A stretch of DNA of 57,634 bases from Microvirga vignae (GCF_001017175.1 NZ_LCYG01000084.1:1-57634), one strand, 5' to 3'. Numbered from the stretch's first letter, positions 25,418 to 34,848 are shown. Translations and numbers: made by a program. Notes: a model not told the origin generated them from the sequence alone.

Positions 25418-26054
25418 GGCGTTGTGACATTAACTCCCGCTGAGCGCAATGAGGCCAATTCGGGTGCATTGCGAATTCAAGCAGCGACACAGGCGGCGAT
25501 TTTCCACTTTGCCATAGCGCTGAGGCAATGCAGATGGGTGGCAAGGGCAGAGTGGCGAGAGCGGGGTGGAACGAAGAGTTTCCTGACCATGGAAAACACC
25601 GTGGTGAACCTCTGTAAGCCGCCCGGTGATCGAAAGCCCTGCATTATCCATTCACGCTTTCGCAGTGGGAGATGCGAGTTCTCTGCCTGGTTGTTGAGGC
25701 CCTTGTGCGAGCGGTGCTCGACTGCCGGCATCAGTGCTTCTGGCCAGCGATCGTCACCACGACCTCGTCGAACTGCCAAATGTCATGGCGGCTCGGCCTC
25801 TTGCGCTTGAGTCGGCGGGCGTAATCGGGTCCGAACTTCCGAGTCCGTCGCTGAACGGTCTCATAGGACACGACCATGCCGCGCTCAAGCAGCATCTCCT
25901 TAACCAAGGCAAGCTCAATGGAAACCTGAAGTAAAGCCACACCGCGTGGGCGATGATATCGGCTGGAAAGCGATGGCGTGTGCAGCGGACAGACTTGATC
26001 ATGCCAGCTCATCTACACGGCTCACTTTCATGTTCGAGTTAATGTGACATCGCC
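25418..26054 (-). mobile_element. IS6-family element remnant (subgroup B) with both terminal inverted repeats
   Basis: The ends match as inverted repeats: GGCGTTGTGACATTAACTC at 25418-25436 and its reverse-complement partner at 26036-26054 (17 of 19 identical). Inside, on the minus strand, the N-terminal part (VKEMLLERGMVVSYETVQRR, FGPDYARRLKRKRPSRHDIW, DEVVVTIAGQKH) stops. The C-terminal part (LMPAVEHRSHKGLNNQAENS, then FRSPGGLQRF) resumes in another frame. The central part with the second catalytic Asp is deleted. At about 637 bp it is shorter than an active IS6 element. It cannot encode a transposase. Confidence 0.88.
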
Positions 26055-26405
26055 TGGACAAGCTGAGATAGCTCGAGCGAACCGAGTGATGGCGCTCGGT
26101 TGGCTCCCGCCGCACTCAATAGATGGTCAACGTCGGTATATAGCTCATGGCGAGAAGGACCAGCATCGCGACGGCGAAGAATGGCCATAGTTCTTTGCGT
26201 GGTCGCGGCGAGCGATGCTCTCGCGATTGAAGACGGAATGAAGAGGGTGGTTCCAATCGGCGTGGATTATGGACCTCGGGGCAGAGAGGCTCGAGGGATC
26301 GTCAGCAGGTGACATCGCGGGCAGCGGCTTGATTAAATATCAATCGAAATCAAAACCGGTTGGGCGGCTGGTTTCTATAATAGAGAGACTTAGAAAGCCT
26401 GATCC
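26055..26405. other. Intergenic stretch with a possible membrane-protein C-terminal relic
   Basis: On the minus strand at 26116-26211 one frame reads RKELWPFFAVAMLVLLAMSY and IPTLTIY before a stop. This resembles the last helix of a TRAP-type DctM permease, with nothing upstream to support it. I see nothing else here. Treat as decayed sequence. Confidence 0.3.
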
Positions 26406-27722
26406 TCACAGCGTGAAGTATTCATGAGGATATGAGTCTGCCACGCCGGCACTGATGTCAATGATGCTCGGCTTCTGACTGCCGCGAGAGAGCTCATAGA
26501 GCGCACGACCTTCATCTTGCGAGCGGGCCGTGAAGTAAAGTTTACCCTCGAACGTGGTGAAGTCTGACGGGAAAGAACTCTCCACACCTGGATTGATGTC
26601 GATCAGGGTTGGCTCATTCCTGCCGGGACAGATCCGGTAGAGTTCGGTGCCATGCTCCTTTGAGCTGGCTGAGAAGTAGAGACACCCCCTGAAGATGGTC
26701 AGGTTAAATGGGGCTGAGTCGGCGGAGCCTGGATTGATGTCGATCAGGGTTGGTTCATCGCTACCACGAGAGAGGCGATAGAGTTCGGTGCCATGCTCTT
26801 CCGTCGAGGCAGTGAAATAGAGGCTCCCTTGAAAGGCAGTGAGGTTGCTCGGGAAGGAATAGGCTGCACCTTGGTTGATATCCATCACGGCAGGCGTGGT
26901 GCTTCCAGCTGTGAGGCGAAAGAGCTCCGTCCCCGTCTCTGCCGTGAAACCGGCAAAATAGAGTTGGTCCTCAAACTCCTCGAAACCGCTAAAGTAGTTC
27001 GTAAATGAGCCCATCGGACCAGGAGTGAGGTCGATCAGAGTGGGGTTTGCGCTGCCGGGAGAGAGTCTATACAATTCGATTCCGCTCTCTGCTGTATCAG
27101 CGGTGAAATAGAGCTCTCCCTTGTACTCTGTAAAATCACCGAAGATGCCTGGGATCGAGCTCCCCGCACCTGGATTGATGTCGATCAGGGTCGGTGCATC
27201 GTCCCTAGGAGAGATCCGGTAGAGTTCCTCCCCCCTCTCATCCGTGAAGGCGGTGAAGTAGAGCTCCCCCTTGTAAGTAAGGAAGTTCTTCGGGGCCGAG
27301 CCCACGATATGCGGGTTAGGTCCGCTTGGGATAGGATTGATGTCGATCAGGGTCGGTTCGTCGCTCTCAGGAGAGAGGCGGTAGAGTTCAGTGCCAGTAG
27401 CTGCCGTGGTGGCGGCGAAGTAAAGCTGACCTCCATACACGGTGAGACTGTGCGGATATGAGCCCCCCTGACCCTGCTCGATTTCGATCAATGTGGGTTT
27501 AGAGTTTCCAGGAGCGAGGCGATGAAGTTCATAGCCGTGTCCCGGGGCATAGGCCGAAAAATAGATTTGATCTTTCAGTGCAATGAAGCCGGTAGGGTTT
27601 GATCCATCTGGCCCCGGCACAAGATCAATCAGAGTTGCCCTGGTGCCCCCACGAGGGAGATAATAGAATTCTGCTCCGTGCTCTTCTGTGGTCGCGTTGA
27701 AGTAAAGCACTGATTTGGGCAT
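26406..27722 (-). CDS. ELW-type repeat protein, nine tandem beta-propeller-like repeats
   Basis: 438 residues made almost entirely of nine repeats of 45-54 residues with the pattern GxLYFTAxTxExGxELYRLS, then xPTLIDINPG and a Ser/Pro-rich turn. This matches the ELWxxDGT-type repeat family, in which each repeat is likely a propeller blade. No signal peptide or membrane segment is present, which is unusual because most relatives are exported; a leaderless secretion route or a cytoplasmic role is possible. GAGGAGGG lies seven bases before the ATG. Function unknown. It stands alone between IS6 remnants. Confidence 0.8.
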   Translation of the reverse strand: MPKSVLYFNATTEEHGAEFYYLPRGGTRATLIDLVPGPDGSNPTGFIALKDQIYFSAYAPGHGYELHRLAPGNSKPTLIEIEQGQGGSYPHSLTVYGGQLYFAATTAATGTELYRLSPESDEPTLIDINPIPSGPNPHIVGSAPKNFLTYKGELYFTAFTDERGEELYRISPRDDAPTLIDINPGAGSSIPGIFGDFTEYKGELYFTADTAESGIELYRLSPGSANPTLIDLTPGPMGSFTNYFSGFEEFEDQLYFAGFTAETGTELFRLTAGSTTPAVMDINQGAAYSFPSNLTAFQGSLYFTASTEEHGTELYRLSRGSDEPTLIDINPGSADSAPFNLTIFRGCLYFSASSKEHGTELYRICPGRNEPTLIDINPGVESSFPSDFTTFEGKLYFTARSQDEGRALYELSRGSQKPSIIDISAGVADSYPHEYFTL

Positions 27723-28248
27723 GACAGTCCCTCCTCAATGAATCGGTTGAAAATACTTGATGCCTCTTTGAAGGCTGAAACGGCTTGGTCGTTTGCTGCG
27801 GGCGAGGTCTTCTCCGAGAACTCTGGCGCACCAGCATTCTCTCATGGCAGCTCACATTAGGTGATCATCCTTTAGCCCACTCGGACCAAGTCATGTGGGT
27901 TACTCCTATCGCACTCACCTCCGTCTCTCGAAGGCATGCCCATGTGAAGCGTTCTGCTGAGGAGTCCAGGTGGTTTCCATCGCCATCTACTCCCTCCTTG
28001 TTGCTGTTTCTCAGGAAATCGCAACAAAACAGTTGCCTGCAAGTTCGCCTGCATTTCTCTGGCCGGACTCTCACCGCGCTAGGTCAGAGCATTTGAGCGC
28101 GGAGATCCCTTGGTTTGGATCAGGCTACCAGGAGACGGAATGTTCTTGGCCATTTCGCGCCATTTCGCGACGATGGCAGGACATTAACTCCTTGATTCTG
28201 CAGGAACCGTTCAGCGCGGATCGGCTGGTATTGGCAAGTAAGGAACGA
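27723..28248. other. Intergenic stretch with an isolated IS end
   Basis: No gene supported. GGCAGGACATTAACTC at about 28176-28192 looks like the left end of a subgroup B IS6 element (compare 25418-25436) whose body is gone. A 23-codon frame with a good ribosome site (27986 down to 27915, minus strand) has no recognisable product. Confidence 0.4.
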
Positions 28249-28614
28249 GTTTGCGACAGAGCCCCATTGCTGTCGATGGCACGATAGAGATACCGCCATT
28301 ATCCACGAACTTTGATGTATGTTTCGTCCACGTGCCATTTGCTGGTGACGGGGGGCTTACGTGAGTTGAAGCGCTCCAGCAGTTCGGGCGCGTAGCGAAC
28401 AACCCAGCGATGCACGGTCGCGTGGTCGACGGAGATGCCGCGCTCGGCCATCATCTCTTCGAGGTTCCGCAGGCTCAGGCTATACGCCAGATACCACCGC
28501 ACACAGAGCAGGATCACTGATCGACCGAAATCGCGGCCTTTGAACATCATGCACCTCCGGAGTTGACTGGAGGCGTAGGCCGAACTCAGCTACCGATCGG
28601 TTTGCGACAGATCC
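28249..28614 (-). mobile_element. IS6-family element remnant (subgroup C), N-terminal part
   Basis: Minus strand, start near 28550: MMFKGRDFGRSVILLCVRWY, LAYSLSLRNLEEMMAERGIS, HRWVVRYAPELLERF, KWHVDETYIKVRG, the N-terminal half of an IS6 transposase including the first catalytic Asp. It then breaks off at YRAIDSNG. A terminal repeat TTTGCGACAGATCC at 28601-28614 marks the 5' end of the element. A second, same-orientation end (TTTGCGACAGAGCCCC, 28249-28264) abuts the break, suggesting another copy inserted or an IS6-mediated adjacent deletion. It overlaps the 3' end of the LysR gene. Confidence 0.85.
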
Positions 28615-29489
28615 GAAAGAAATGCTGCGAAAGCCTCGATAAAGGATTGCGCCAAGGGCGTCAGCGGACGCTGGCGCGACCTGAGTTGGACAATCCCGCT
28701 CTCAATCCGAGGTTTGAATGGGCGCACGACAACGCCGCGATCGATGAATTCGCCAGCGGAAAACGCATCGACGATGCTCACTCCCGCACCCTCTGCCACA
28801 AGAACACAAGCCGTATAGGATAAAGGCGTCTCGATGAGCGTGCTGTAGTCCACCTCGGCCAGTGCAGTATCGATCCTGGACCGAAACAGAGTTCCCGACG
28901 CAATCCCGATGAGGCGCTCGCCAGCGAGGTCTCGTGGTTGAATGATCGTCTGGCTTTCGAGCCTGTGGCCTTTGGGAAGGGCAACAACGGCCGCAGACGG
29001 AATTGGGTCGACCAAAAAGCCGGGCCTCTCAAGAGGCCCGGCCGCATAGCCGAATTCTGCTTGGCCCGCAGCGACCGCCTCGACCACGAGGTGAGATGGC
29101 ATTCCAAGAACTGATGCATGGACCTGCGGGCGATCCCTCAAGAACCGCCCAAGGAATCGTGGCAGCGCACCGGAGGCCAGGGCCGGGAGAGCGGCGATGC
29201 GGAGACTTCCGGCCGCCTGGGCTCGGATGGCTTGGGCCAGATCAGCGATCCGCGAAAGACCGGCGAACGAGCGTTCAACCTCGGCCAGAAGCGTCACGGC
29301 GTCGGGTGTTGGCGTAATTTGGTTCCCCCGACGCTCGAACAAGGACAAACCGGAGGAGGTCTCAAATTCCCGCACCAGCCGGCTAACCGCCGGTTGGGTG
29401 ATCCCGAGCAGTTCCGCGGCAGCGGTCATGCCGCCCGTCAGCATGACAGCCCGGAAGGCTTCCACTTGGCGGAGGTTAATATTAGGCAA
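28590..29489 (-). CDS. LysR family regulator of the amine-oxidation operon
   Basis: 299 residues, started at TTG 29489, which has GGAGG six bases upstream; an ATG start would add about 115 residues unlike any LysR. The winged helix is at the N-terminus (LRQVEAFRAVMLTGGMTAAA, LLGITQPAVSRLVREFE) and the effector domain follows (GSLRIAALPALASGALPRFL). It is divergent from the ABC/oxidase operon, 123 bases away, and is its probable activator. The last residues (LSQTDR) and the stop are encoded by the terminal repeat of the IS6 remnant, so the original C-terminus has been replaced. Confidence 0.9.
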   Translation of the reverse strand: MPNINLRQVEAFRAVMLTGGMTAAAELLGITQPAVSRLVREFETSSGLSLFERRGNQITPTPDAVTLLAEVERSFAGLSRIADLAQAIRAQAAGSLRIAALPALASGALPRFLGRFLRDRPQVHASVLGMPSHLVVEAVAAGQAEFGYAAGPLERPGFLVDPIPSAAVVALPKGHRLESQTIIQPRDLAGERLIGIASGTLFRSRIDTALAEVDYSTLIETPLSYTACVLVAEGAGVSIVDAFSAGEFIDRGVVVRPFKPRIESGIVQLRSRQRPLTPLAQSFIEAFAAFLSDLSQTDR

Positions 29490-29522
29490 CGAGCGCCTCC
29501 ATAAGGATTTGGCATGGACGCA

Positions 29523-29542
29523 TGTCAACTTCTGATTTGACG
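29523..29542 (+). promoter_or_regulatory. Inverted repeat in the LysR/ABC divergent spacer
   Basis: GTCAA, eight bases, TTGAC lies midway between the LysR start and the binding-protein gene, where a LysR-family site would be expected. The short arms make this a candidate only. Confidence 0.35.
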
Positions 29543-29612
29543 TTATGAACGTGCTCTGGAACCCTGGCAAGTATCCGCAAAAGATCGTTCGAGACGCGGA
29601 GGGGAGAATAAA

Positions 29613-30656
29613 ATGACGAGGAAGAGTGTGGCACGCGCTGTGTGCCTTGCCGGGATCAGCGTGCTCGCCATGAGCCAAGCCCAGGCTCAGCAAAAAGTTC
29701 TGTATTTTGCTTCTTACGGCGGCTCCTTCGAACAGGCGGTTCGCAAGGAAATCATTCCACCATTCGAGGCCAAGCACGGTGTCAAAATCGAGTACGTTGC
29801 GGGCAACTCGACAGATACATTGGCCAAACTCCAAGCACAGCGTGGCAATCAGCAGATCGATGTAATTGTGGTTGACGATGGACCGGCCTATCAGGCTGTG
29901 GCGCTTGGATTCTGCGGGGACCTGGAACCAGCTGACGTCTACAAGGACGTCTATCCGGTCGTGAAGTTCAAGTCGAATAAGGCTATCGGTGTCGGCCTCG
30001 TCGCGACGGGGCTCATGTATAACAAGAAAGCTTTTGAAGAAAACAAGTGGGCTGCTCCTACGTCATGGGCGGACCTGAAGGATCCCAAGTTCAAAAAGAA
30101 GCTTGTGGTTCCCCCACTGAACAATACCTATGGGGTGCATGCTCTTGTTGCCGAGGCTGCCCTGAAGGGCGGCGGTGAGACGAACATCGAGCCCGGCTTC
30201 CAGGCCTTCAAAAATGAGATCGGCCCGAACGTGCTGGCCTATGAGCCGTCGCCCGCGAAAATGACGGAATTGTTCCAGAACGGACAGGCTGTAATTGCAG
30301 TCTGGGGATCAGGGCGCGCGAAGGCGCTGGCCGATACGGGCTTCCCGGCGGAGTTCGTCTACCCGAAGGAGGGCGGGATCGCGCTTGGCACCGCAGCCTG
30401 CACGATTGCGGGATCAAAGAACAACAAGGAAGCTCAGGCTTTCGTGCAGTACCTGGTTTCCCCAGAGGTGCAGCGCATTCTGGCTAAGAGCGCTGGCTTC
30501 GGGCCCGTCAACCAGACCGTAACGCTCTCACCCGACGAGCAGAAGGGCATCCCTTACGGGGAACAGGCAAAGAACCTGCGGGCCGTCGACTGGGATGTTG
30601 TCAACCAGCACCGCGAGGACTGGAACAAGCGCTGGACTCGCGAGATCGAGCGGTAA
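29613..30656 (+). CDS. ABC importer substrate-binding protein, spermidine/putrescine (PotD) type
   Basis: 347 residues with a signal peptide cleaved after MSQAQA. The family 1-like fold is seen in YFASYGGSFEQAVRKEIIPP, PPLNNTYGVHALVAEAAL and LVSPEVQRILAKSAGFGPVN. This branch binds polyamines, opines, phosphonates or Fe(III). It heads the operon of importer plus flavin oxidases plus RidA, so a nitrogen-containing, oxidisable substrate is likely. GGAGGGGAG precedes the ATG. Confidence 0.9.
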   Translation: MTRKSVARAVCLAGISVLAMSQAQAQQKVLYFASYGGSFEQAVRKEIIPPFEAKHGVKIEYVAGNSTDTLAKLQAQRGNQQIDVIVVDDGPAYQAVALGFCGDLEPADVYKDVYPVVKFKSNKAIGVGLVATGLMYNKKAFEENKWAAPTSWADLKDPKFKKKLVVPPLNNTYGVHALVAEAALKGGGETNIEPGFQAFKNEIGPNVLAYEPSPAKMTELFQNGQAVIAVWGSGRAKALADTGFPAEFVYPKEGGIALGTAACTIAGSKNNKEAQAFVQYLVSPEVQRILAKSAGFGPVNQTVTLSPDEQKGIPYGEQAKNLRAVDWDVVNQHREDWNKRWTREIER

Positions 30657-30693
30657 ACACGCTCCAGACCTCATCTTCAAAAGGATTTGACCG

Positions 30694-31746
30694 ATGTCCT
30701 ATCTGGCGCTCGAGCGGCTGACCAAGGCTTACGGCAGCGTGTTGGCCGTCGACGCTCTCGACCTGACGGTCGTGAGGGGCGAGTTCATCTCGCTCCTCGG
30801 ACCGTCAGGTTGTGGCAAGACCACCACCTTGCAGATGATCGCGGGGTTTGTCGAGCCAACCTCAGGTCGTGCAATGCTCGACGGCACCGATCTCTTTGGT
30901 GTCAGGCCCAACAAACGTGGGCTCGGAGTCGTGTTTCAAAGCTATGCTCTATTTCCGCATGTAACAGTCGCGGAGAACGTAGCTTTCGGTCTTGAGATGC
31001 GAGGCGTGCCTCGCGCCGAGCGCGAGCAGCGTGTCAAGCAGACCCTCGATCTCGTCGGGCTGACGGGAATGGCTGACCGGTACCCACGCCGCATGTCGGG
31101 CGGTCAACAGCAGCGTGTGGCGCTAGCCCGCGCGTTGGTGATCCAACCTGCGATCCTGCTGCTGGATGAGCCCCTCTCCAACCTCGACGCCAAACTGCGG
31201 GAGGAGATGCAAACCGAGCTTCGGACCATTCAGCGTTCCGTTGGGACGACGACAATTCTGGTGACGCATGATCAGGGTGAGGCCATGGCTTTGTCGGACC
31301 GGATCGTGATCATGAACAAGGGGCGGGTCGAGCAAATCGCACGACCGGACGAGGCTTACGCCCGGCCAGCCAGCGCATTCGTCGCAAACTTCCTTGGCAA
31401 AACGAATGTTCTTTCGGCAAAAGTGGTGAACGAGGGCAACCGACAGGTTGTCGACATGGCGGGCTTTCGCCTGCCGGTCCCGAACCGATCCCTGTCCGGA
31501 GCGGTGACCGTAACTGTTCGCCCGGAGCGGATTGCATTTGTTGATGATCCGGCGCCTGGCGTGCAAGGTCGCGTTCACACGCGGGTTTTTCAAGGGACGC
31601 ATTGGCTGTTCCACATTGAAACGGAGCTTGGCGCTCTTATTGTTCTTCGCCAAAACGATGGTGTGGCGGTGCCGTCGGAGGGTGAAAATGTTCGTCTAGC
31701 TTGGGGTGAGAACGATCTTCTGATCGCAACCTCAGGAGCGATGTGA
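30694..31746 (+). CDS. ABC importer ATP-binding protein, PotA type
   Basis: 350 residues. Walker A GPSGCGKTT, Q-loop FQSYALFPHVTV, signature MSGGQQQR, Walker B ILLLDEPLSNLD and VTHDQGEAM are intact. A C-terminal TOBE domain follows (about 245-350), as usual for polyamine and opine importers. AAGGA precedes the ATG, and its TGA overlaps the next gene's ATG. Confidence 0.94.
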   Translation: MSYLALERLTKAYGSVLAVDALDLTVVRGEFISLLGPSGCGKTTTLQMIAGFVEPTSGRAMLDGTDLFGVRPNKRGLGVVFQSYALFPHVTVAENVAFGLEMRGVPRAEREQRVKQTLDLVGLTGMADRYPRRMSGGQQQRVALARALVIQPAILLLDEPLSNLDAKLREEMQTELRTIQRSVGTTTILVTHDQGEAMALSDRIVIMNKGRVEQIARPDEAYARPASAFVANFLGKTNVLSAKVVNEGNRQVVDMAGFRLPVPNRSLSGAVTVTVRPERIAFVDDPAPGVQGRVHTRVFQGTHWLFHIETELGALIVLRQNDGVAVPSEGENVRLAWGENDLLIATSGAM

Positions 31747-32606
31747 TGACGGCGAACCCTAAGCTCGCCCCGCTGCTCCTCAGCGGTCCGGCCCTCCTCG
31801 TCTTCATCGGCCTTGTGATCGCGCCGCTCGTGATGACGGCACTCCTCTCGTTCTACGATTGGGGGCAGTACAAAGGGATCGTTGCCGAGTTCACCGTCAA
31901 GAACTGGCACGAAGTTCTCGTCGACGACTACTATTACGAGATCTTTGGTCGAACATTGCGGATCGCGTTGTTCGTCACACTGATCGCCGTCCTGATCGGC
32001 GTACCCGAAGCCTATATCCTGAACCGAATGACGCCCCGGTGGCGAGGTGTGTTTCTCCTGGTTGTCATCGGGCCGCTGCTCATATCCGTGGTCGCCCGGA
32101 CATTGGGATGGGCTCTTTTGTTCGGGTCGACCGGATTGATCGGCCAAGCGTTGCTCACACTGGGGCTCACGCGCGAGCCGGTCGATTTGATGTTCACTGA
32201 AACCGGCGTGATCATTGCACTCACGCACGTTCTAGTCCCCTTCATGGTTCTGGCAGTGCTGGCGGCCCTGCAGCGTCTCAACTCCGACGTTGAAAATGCC
32301 GCGATGTCGCTCGGAGCCCCCGCGTTTACAGTTTGGCGACGGGTGGTCCTGCCCCAAATCATTCCTGGAGTCCTCTCCGGTTCGGTGATCGTGTTCGCGC
32401 TCGCCGCAAGCGCTTTCGCGACGCCCGCGATCATCGGAGGGCGGCGTTTGAAGGTCGCGGCCACTCTGGCGTATGACGAGTTCCTTAACACGCTGAACTG
32501 GCCCCTCGGCGCGGCGATTGCGATGATCCTCCTCGTTGCGCTCATTGCCATCATTGTCGGATCAAACCGCCTGATCGAACGGCGCTACGCACAGGTGTTC
32601 GAATGA
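31746..32606 (+). CDS. ABC importer permease, PotB type
   Basis: 286 residues, six helices (APLLLSGPALLVFIGLVIAP at the N-terminus). The EAA loop AAMSLGAPAFTVWRRVVLPQ contacts the ATPase. The ATG at 31746 overlaps the previous stop (TGATG) with AGGAG upstream; a GTG one codon earlier is also possible. It pairs with the next permease. Confidence 0.92.
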   Translation: MTANPKLAPLLLSGPALLVFIGLVIAPLVMTALLSFYDWGQYKGIVAEFTVKNWHEVLVDDYYYEIFGRTLRIALFVTLIAVLIGVPEAYILNRMTPRWRGVFLLVVIGPLLISVVARTLGWALLFGSTGLIGQALLTLGLTREPVDLMFTETGVIIALTHVLVPFMVLAVLAALQRLNSDVENAAMSLGAPAFTVWRRVVLPQIIPGVLSGSVIVFALAASAFATPAIIGGRRLKVAATLAYDEFLNTLNWPLGAAIAMILLVALIAIIVGSNRLIERRYAQVFE

Positions 32607-33403
32607 GCCGCAACGGTCCTCTCGCTCTGGCCTTTCATGCAATCTTCGTCGTATTCATCCTCGCGCCGATCGTTGTGGTGTGTGCGGTGGCCTTCACTCC
32701 AGAAAGTTATCTGTCGCTGCCCACGAAGGGGTTCAGCCTCCGGTGGTTCAAAGCCATTTGGAATTATCCGGAGTTTCTCCGGGCCTTCCGGGACAGTCTG
32801 TGGCTTGCCGCGCTTTCATCGACAATTGCGATAGGGCTTGCAGTCCCGGCGGCTCTGGCGATCGCCCGCTATCGCTTTCTTGGGCGAGAAGCCATCACGG
32901 CATTGTTTCTGTCGCCGTTGATGATCCCACACGTTGTTCTTGGCATTGCATTCCTCCGGTTCTTCTCGCAGATCGGCTTGAGTGGCTCTTTCCTGGGATT
33001 GATCCTGAGCCATATCATCGTCGTCCTACCGTTCGCCTTGCGCTTGGTGCTGGCGGCCTCCTACGGGATCGATCAGCGTATCGAGCATGCCGCCATATCC
33101 CTCGGCGCCAACTCGTTCGTCACCTTCCGCCGTGTGACACTGCCGCTCATCATGCCTGGTGTGGTGTCGGGATGGGTGCTGGCCTTTATCAACTCATTCG
33201 ACGAGGTGACCATGACCGTGTTTATCGCCTCGCCGTCGACCACAACGCTCCCTGTCCGGTTGTTCCTATACATTCAGGACAACATCGATCCGCTCGTCAG
33301 CTCCGTCTCGGCGTCCCTGATTCTGATGACAGCGGTCGTGATGATCGTGCTCGATCGACTGTTCGGTCTCGATCGTCTCTTCCTCGGGAGCGCCAAGAGC
33401 TAG
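32603..33403 (+). CDS. ABC importer permease, PotC type
   Basis: 266 residues with six helices and the EAA loop AAISLGANSFVTFRRVTLPL. The segment FINSFDEVTMTVFIASPSTTTLPV is typical of the PotC/YdcV branch. It overlaps the preceding permease by four bases (ATGA). Confidence 0.92.
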   Translation: MSRNGPLALAFHAIFVVFILAPIVVVCAVAFTPESYLSLPTKGFSLRWFKAIWNYPEFLRAFRDSLWLAALSSTIAIGLAVPAALAIARYRFLGREAITALFLSPLMIPHVVLGIAFLRFFSQIGLSGSFLGLILSHIIVVLPFALRLVLAASYGIDQRIEHAAISLGANSFVTFRRVTLPLIMPGVVSGWVLAFINSFDEVTMTVFIASPSTTTLPVRLFLYIQDNIDPLVSSVSASLILMTAVVMIVLDRLFGLDRLFLGSAKS

Positions 33404-33407
33404 AGCC

Positions 33408-34544
33408 ATGACACAGAACAGCAAAACCGTTTCCGAAGCCGAGATCGCTGTCATCGGGGGTGGCCTGGTCGGATCGGCCACGGCCTACGGCCTCGCTCAG
33501 CGTGGCGCCCGCGTGCTCGTGCTTGACGAGGGTGACATCGCCTACCGCGCTTCCCGCGGAAACTTCGCTCTGGTGTGGGTCCAGTCCAAAGGGCTTGGTA
33601 TGTCGGAGTATGCGGCCTGGACCAAAACCTCGGCCGAACAGTGGAGCACGTTGGCGAAGTCCCTGCGGGATGAGACAGATATCGACGTGGCCCATCACCA
33701 ACCGGGCGGTTTCATGCTGTGCCTCTCTGAGGCCGAGCTGGAGGCTCGCATCAACGCGATGCGCCGCCTGCACAATCAGCCCAGAATGGTGCAGTACCCG
33801 TACGAAATCCTGGACCACGACGAGACCAAACGGCGCCTGCCGGCCATTGGTCCCGATGTCGTCGGCTCGGTATTCTGTCCCCTGGACGGTCACGTCAACT
33901 CGTTGCGTCTGTTTCGCGCTCTCCACTTGGCAATGGCGCGGTCTGGAGTCAGCTACCGCCCGAACTCGCACGTGGAATCCATCAAGCCGGATCGCGATGG
34001 CTTCCTGATCGACGGCCCGTGGGGGCAGGTACGCGTCCAAAAGGTGGTGCTGGCGGCCGGTCTCGGCAATGCGCGGCTCGGACCCATGGTCGGGCTTCAC
34101 GCCCCAGTACGGCCGAGCAAGGGGCAGGTCATCGTGACCGAGAAGGCCGCGCCTTTCCTGCATCACCCCATCGTGACGGTGCGGCAGACCGACGAGGGCG
34201 GCGTCATGATTGGCGATAGTCAGGAGGACCTCGGCTTCGACACCGTTGTCACACCGCCCGTCATCTCCCTCATGGCGCAGCGCGCCGTACGCATGTTTCC
34301 GCTGCTCGCTGGACTCAACGTAGTGCGAACGTGGTCGGCACTGAGAGTCATGAGTCCCGATGGCTTTCCTATTTACGACCAGTCCCAGAGCTATCCCGGT
34401 GCCTTTGTCGTGACCTGCCATTCAGGCGTGACGCTGGCGGCCAACCATGCTCTCACTCTCGCCCATCATATTCTCGAGGGGACGCTTCCTGCGTCCCTCG
34501 AAGCATTTAGCTCCCGGAGGTTCCATGTTTCGTCGGCTGCCTGA
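33408..34544 (+). CDS. DadA/glycine-oxidase-like FAD oxidoreductase
   Basis: 378 residues of the DAO fold. The FAD-binding motif IAVIGGGLVGSATAYGLAQR is near residue 13, and the C-terminal ALRVMSPDGFPIYDQSQSYPG, then VVTCHSGVTLAANHALTLA, closes the flavin site. It starts four bases after the permease stop, and its last 20 bases overlap the ferredoxin-like subunit gene. Such enzymes oxidise secondary or primary amines (D-amino acids, N-methyl glycine and relatives) to imines. It is a second DAO-type protein beside the one at 36302, so it may act on a different bond or product. Confidence 0.9.
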   Translation: MTQNSKTVSEAEIAVIGGGLVGSATAYGLAQRGARVLVLDEGDIAYRASRGNFALVWVQSKGLGMSEYAAWTKTSAEQWSTLAKSLRDETDIDVAHHQPGGFMLCLSEAELEARINAMRRLHNQPRMVQYPYEILDHDETKRRLPAIGPDVVGSVFCPLDGHVNSLRLFRALHLAMARSGVSYRPNSHVESIKPDRDGFLIDGPWGQVRVQKVVLAAGLGNARLGPMVGLHAPVRPSKGQVIVTEKAAPFLHHPIVTVRQTDEGGVMIGDSQEDLGFDTVVTPPVISLMAQRAVRMFPLLAGLNVVRTWSALRVMSPDGFPIYDQSQSYPGAFVVTCHSGVTLAANHALTLAHHILEGTLPASLEAFSSRRFHVSSAA

Positions 34545-34848
34545 CCTTGGCGGCGAGACCGTCACCTTTACGATCGATGGCCATCCAGCCACTGCACGGC
34601 TGGGCGATACGGTTGCGGCGGCTCTGCTCGCATCCGGCATACAAAGCTGCCGGACTACACCCGTCTCGGGAGCGCCACGCGCGCCCTATTGCATGATGGG
34701 AGTGTGCTTTGAGTGTCTTGTCACGATCAATGGTATCGGCAACCGGCAAGGCTGCCTGATCCCCGTGGCTGAAGGCATGGTGGTCGAAACCCAGAAGGGT
34801 GCTCGTTCGATTGCGTCGGAATTGCCGGCCAAGGGAGACGCAGCATGA
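34525..34848 (+). CDS. [2Fe-2S] small subunit, HcnA/opine-oxidase type (Fer2_4)
   Basis: 107 residues from the ATG at 34525 (CGGAGG just upstream). Cluster ligands are Cys56, Cys61, Cys64 and Cys77 in YCMMGVCFECLVTINGIG and NRQGC. Proteins of this size form the small subunit of hydrogen cyanide synthase, octopine/nopaline oxidases and D-hydroxyproline-type dehydrogenases, passing electrons from the flavin subunits. It overlaps both neighbours, consistent with a tight complex. Confidence 0.92.
   Translation: MFRRLPDLGGETVTFTIDGHPATARLGDTVAAALLASGIQSCRTTPVSGAPRAPYCMMGVCFECLVTINGIGNRQGCLIPVAEGMVVETQKGARSIASELPAKGDAA

Noticed and set aside
27915..27986. Mini-gene of 23 codons (minus strand) with a good ribosome site
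   Set aside because: Too short, no structure or partner, and flanked by decayed sequence; could be the start of a lost gene.
33297..34421. Open frame of 374 codons on the minus strand
   Set aside because: Antisense of the DadA-like oxidase, which has a clear FAD motif.
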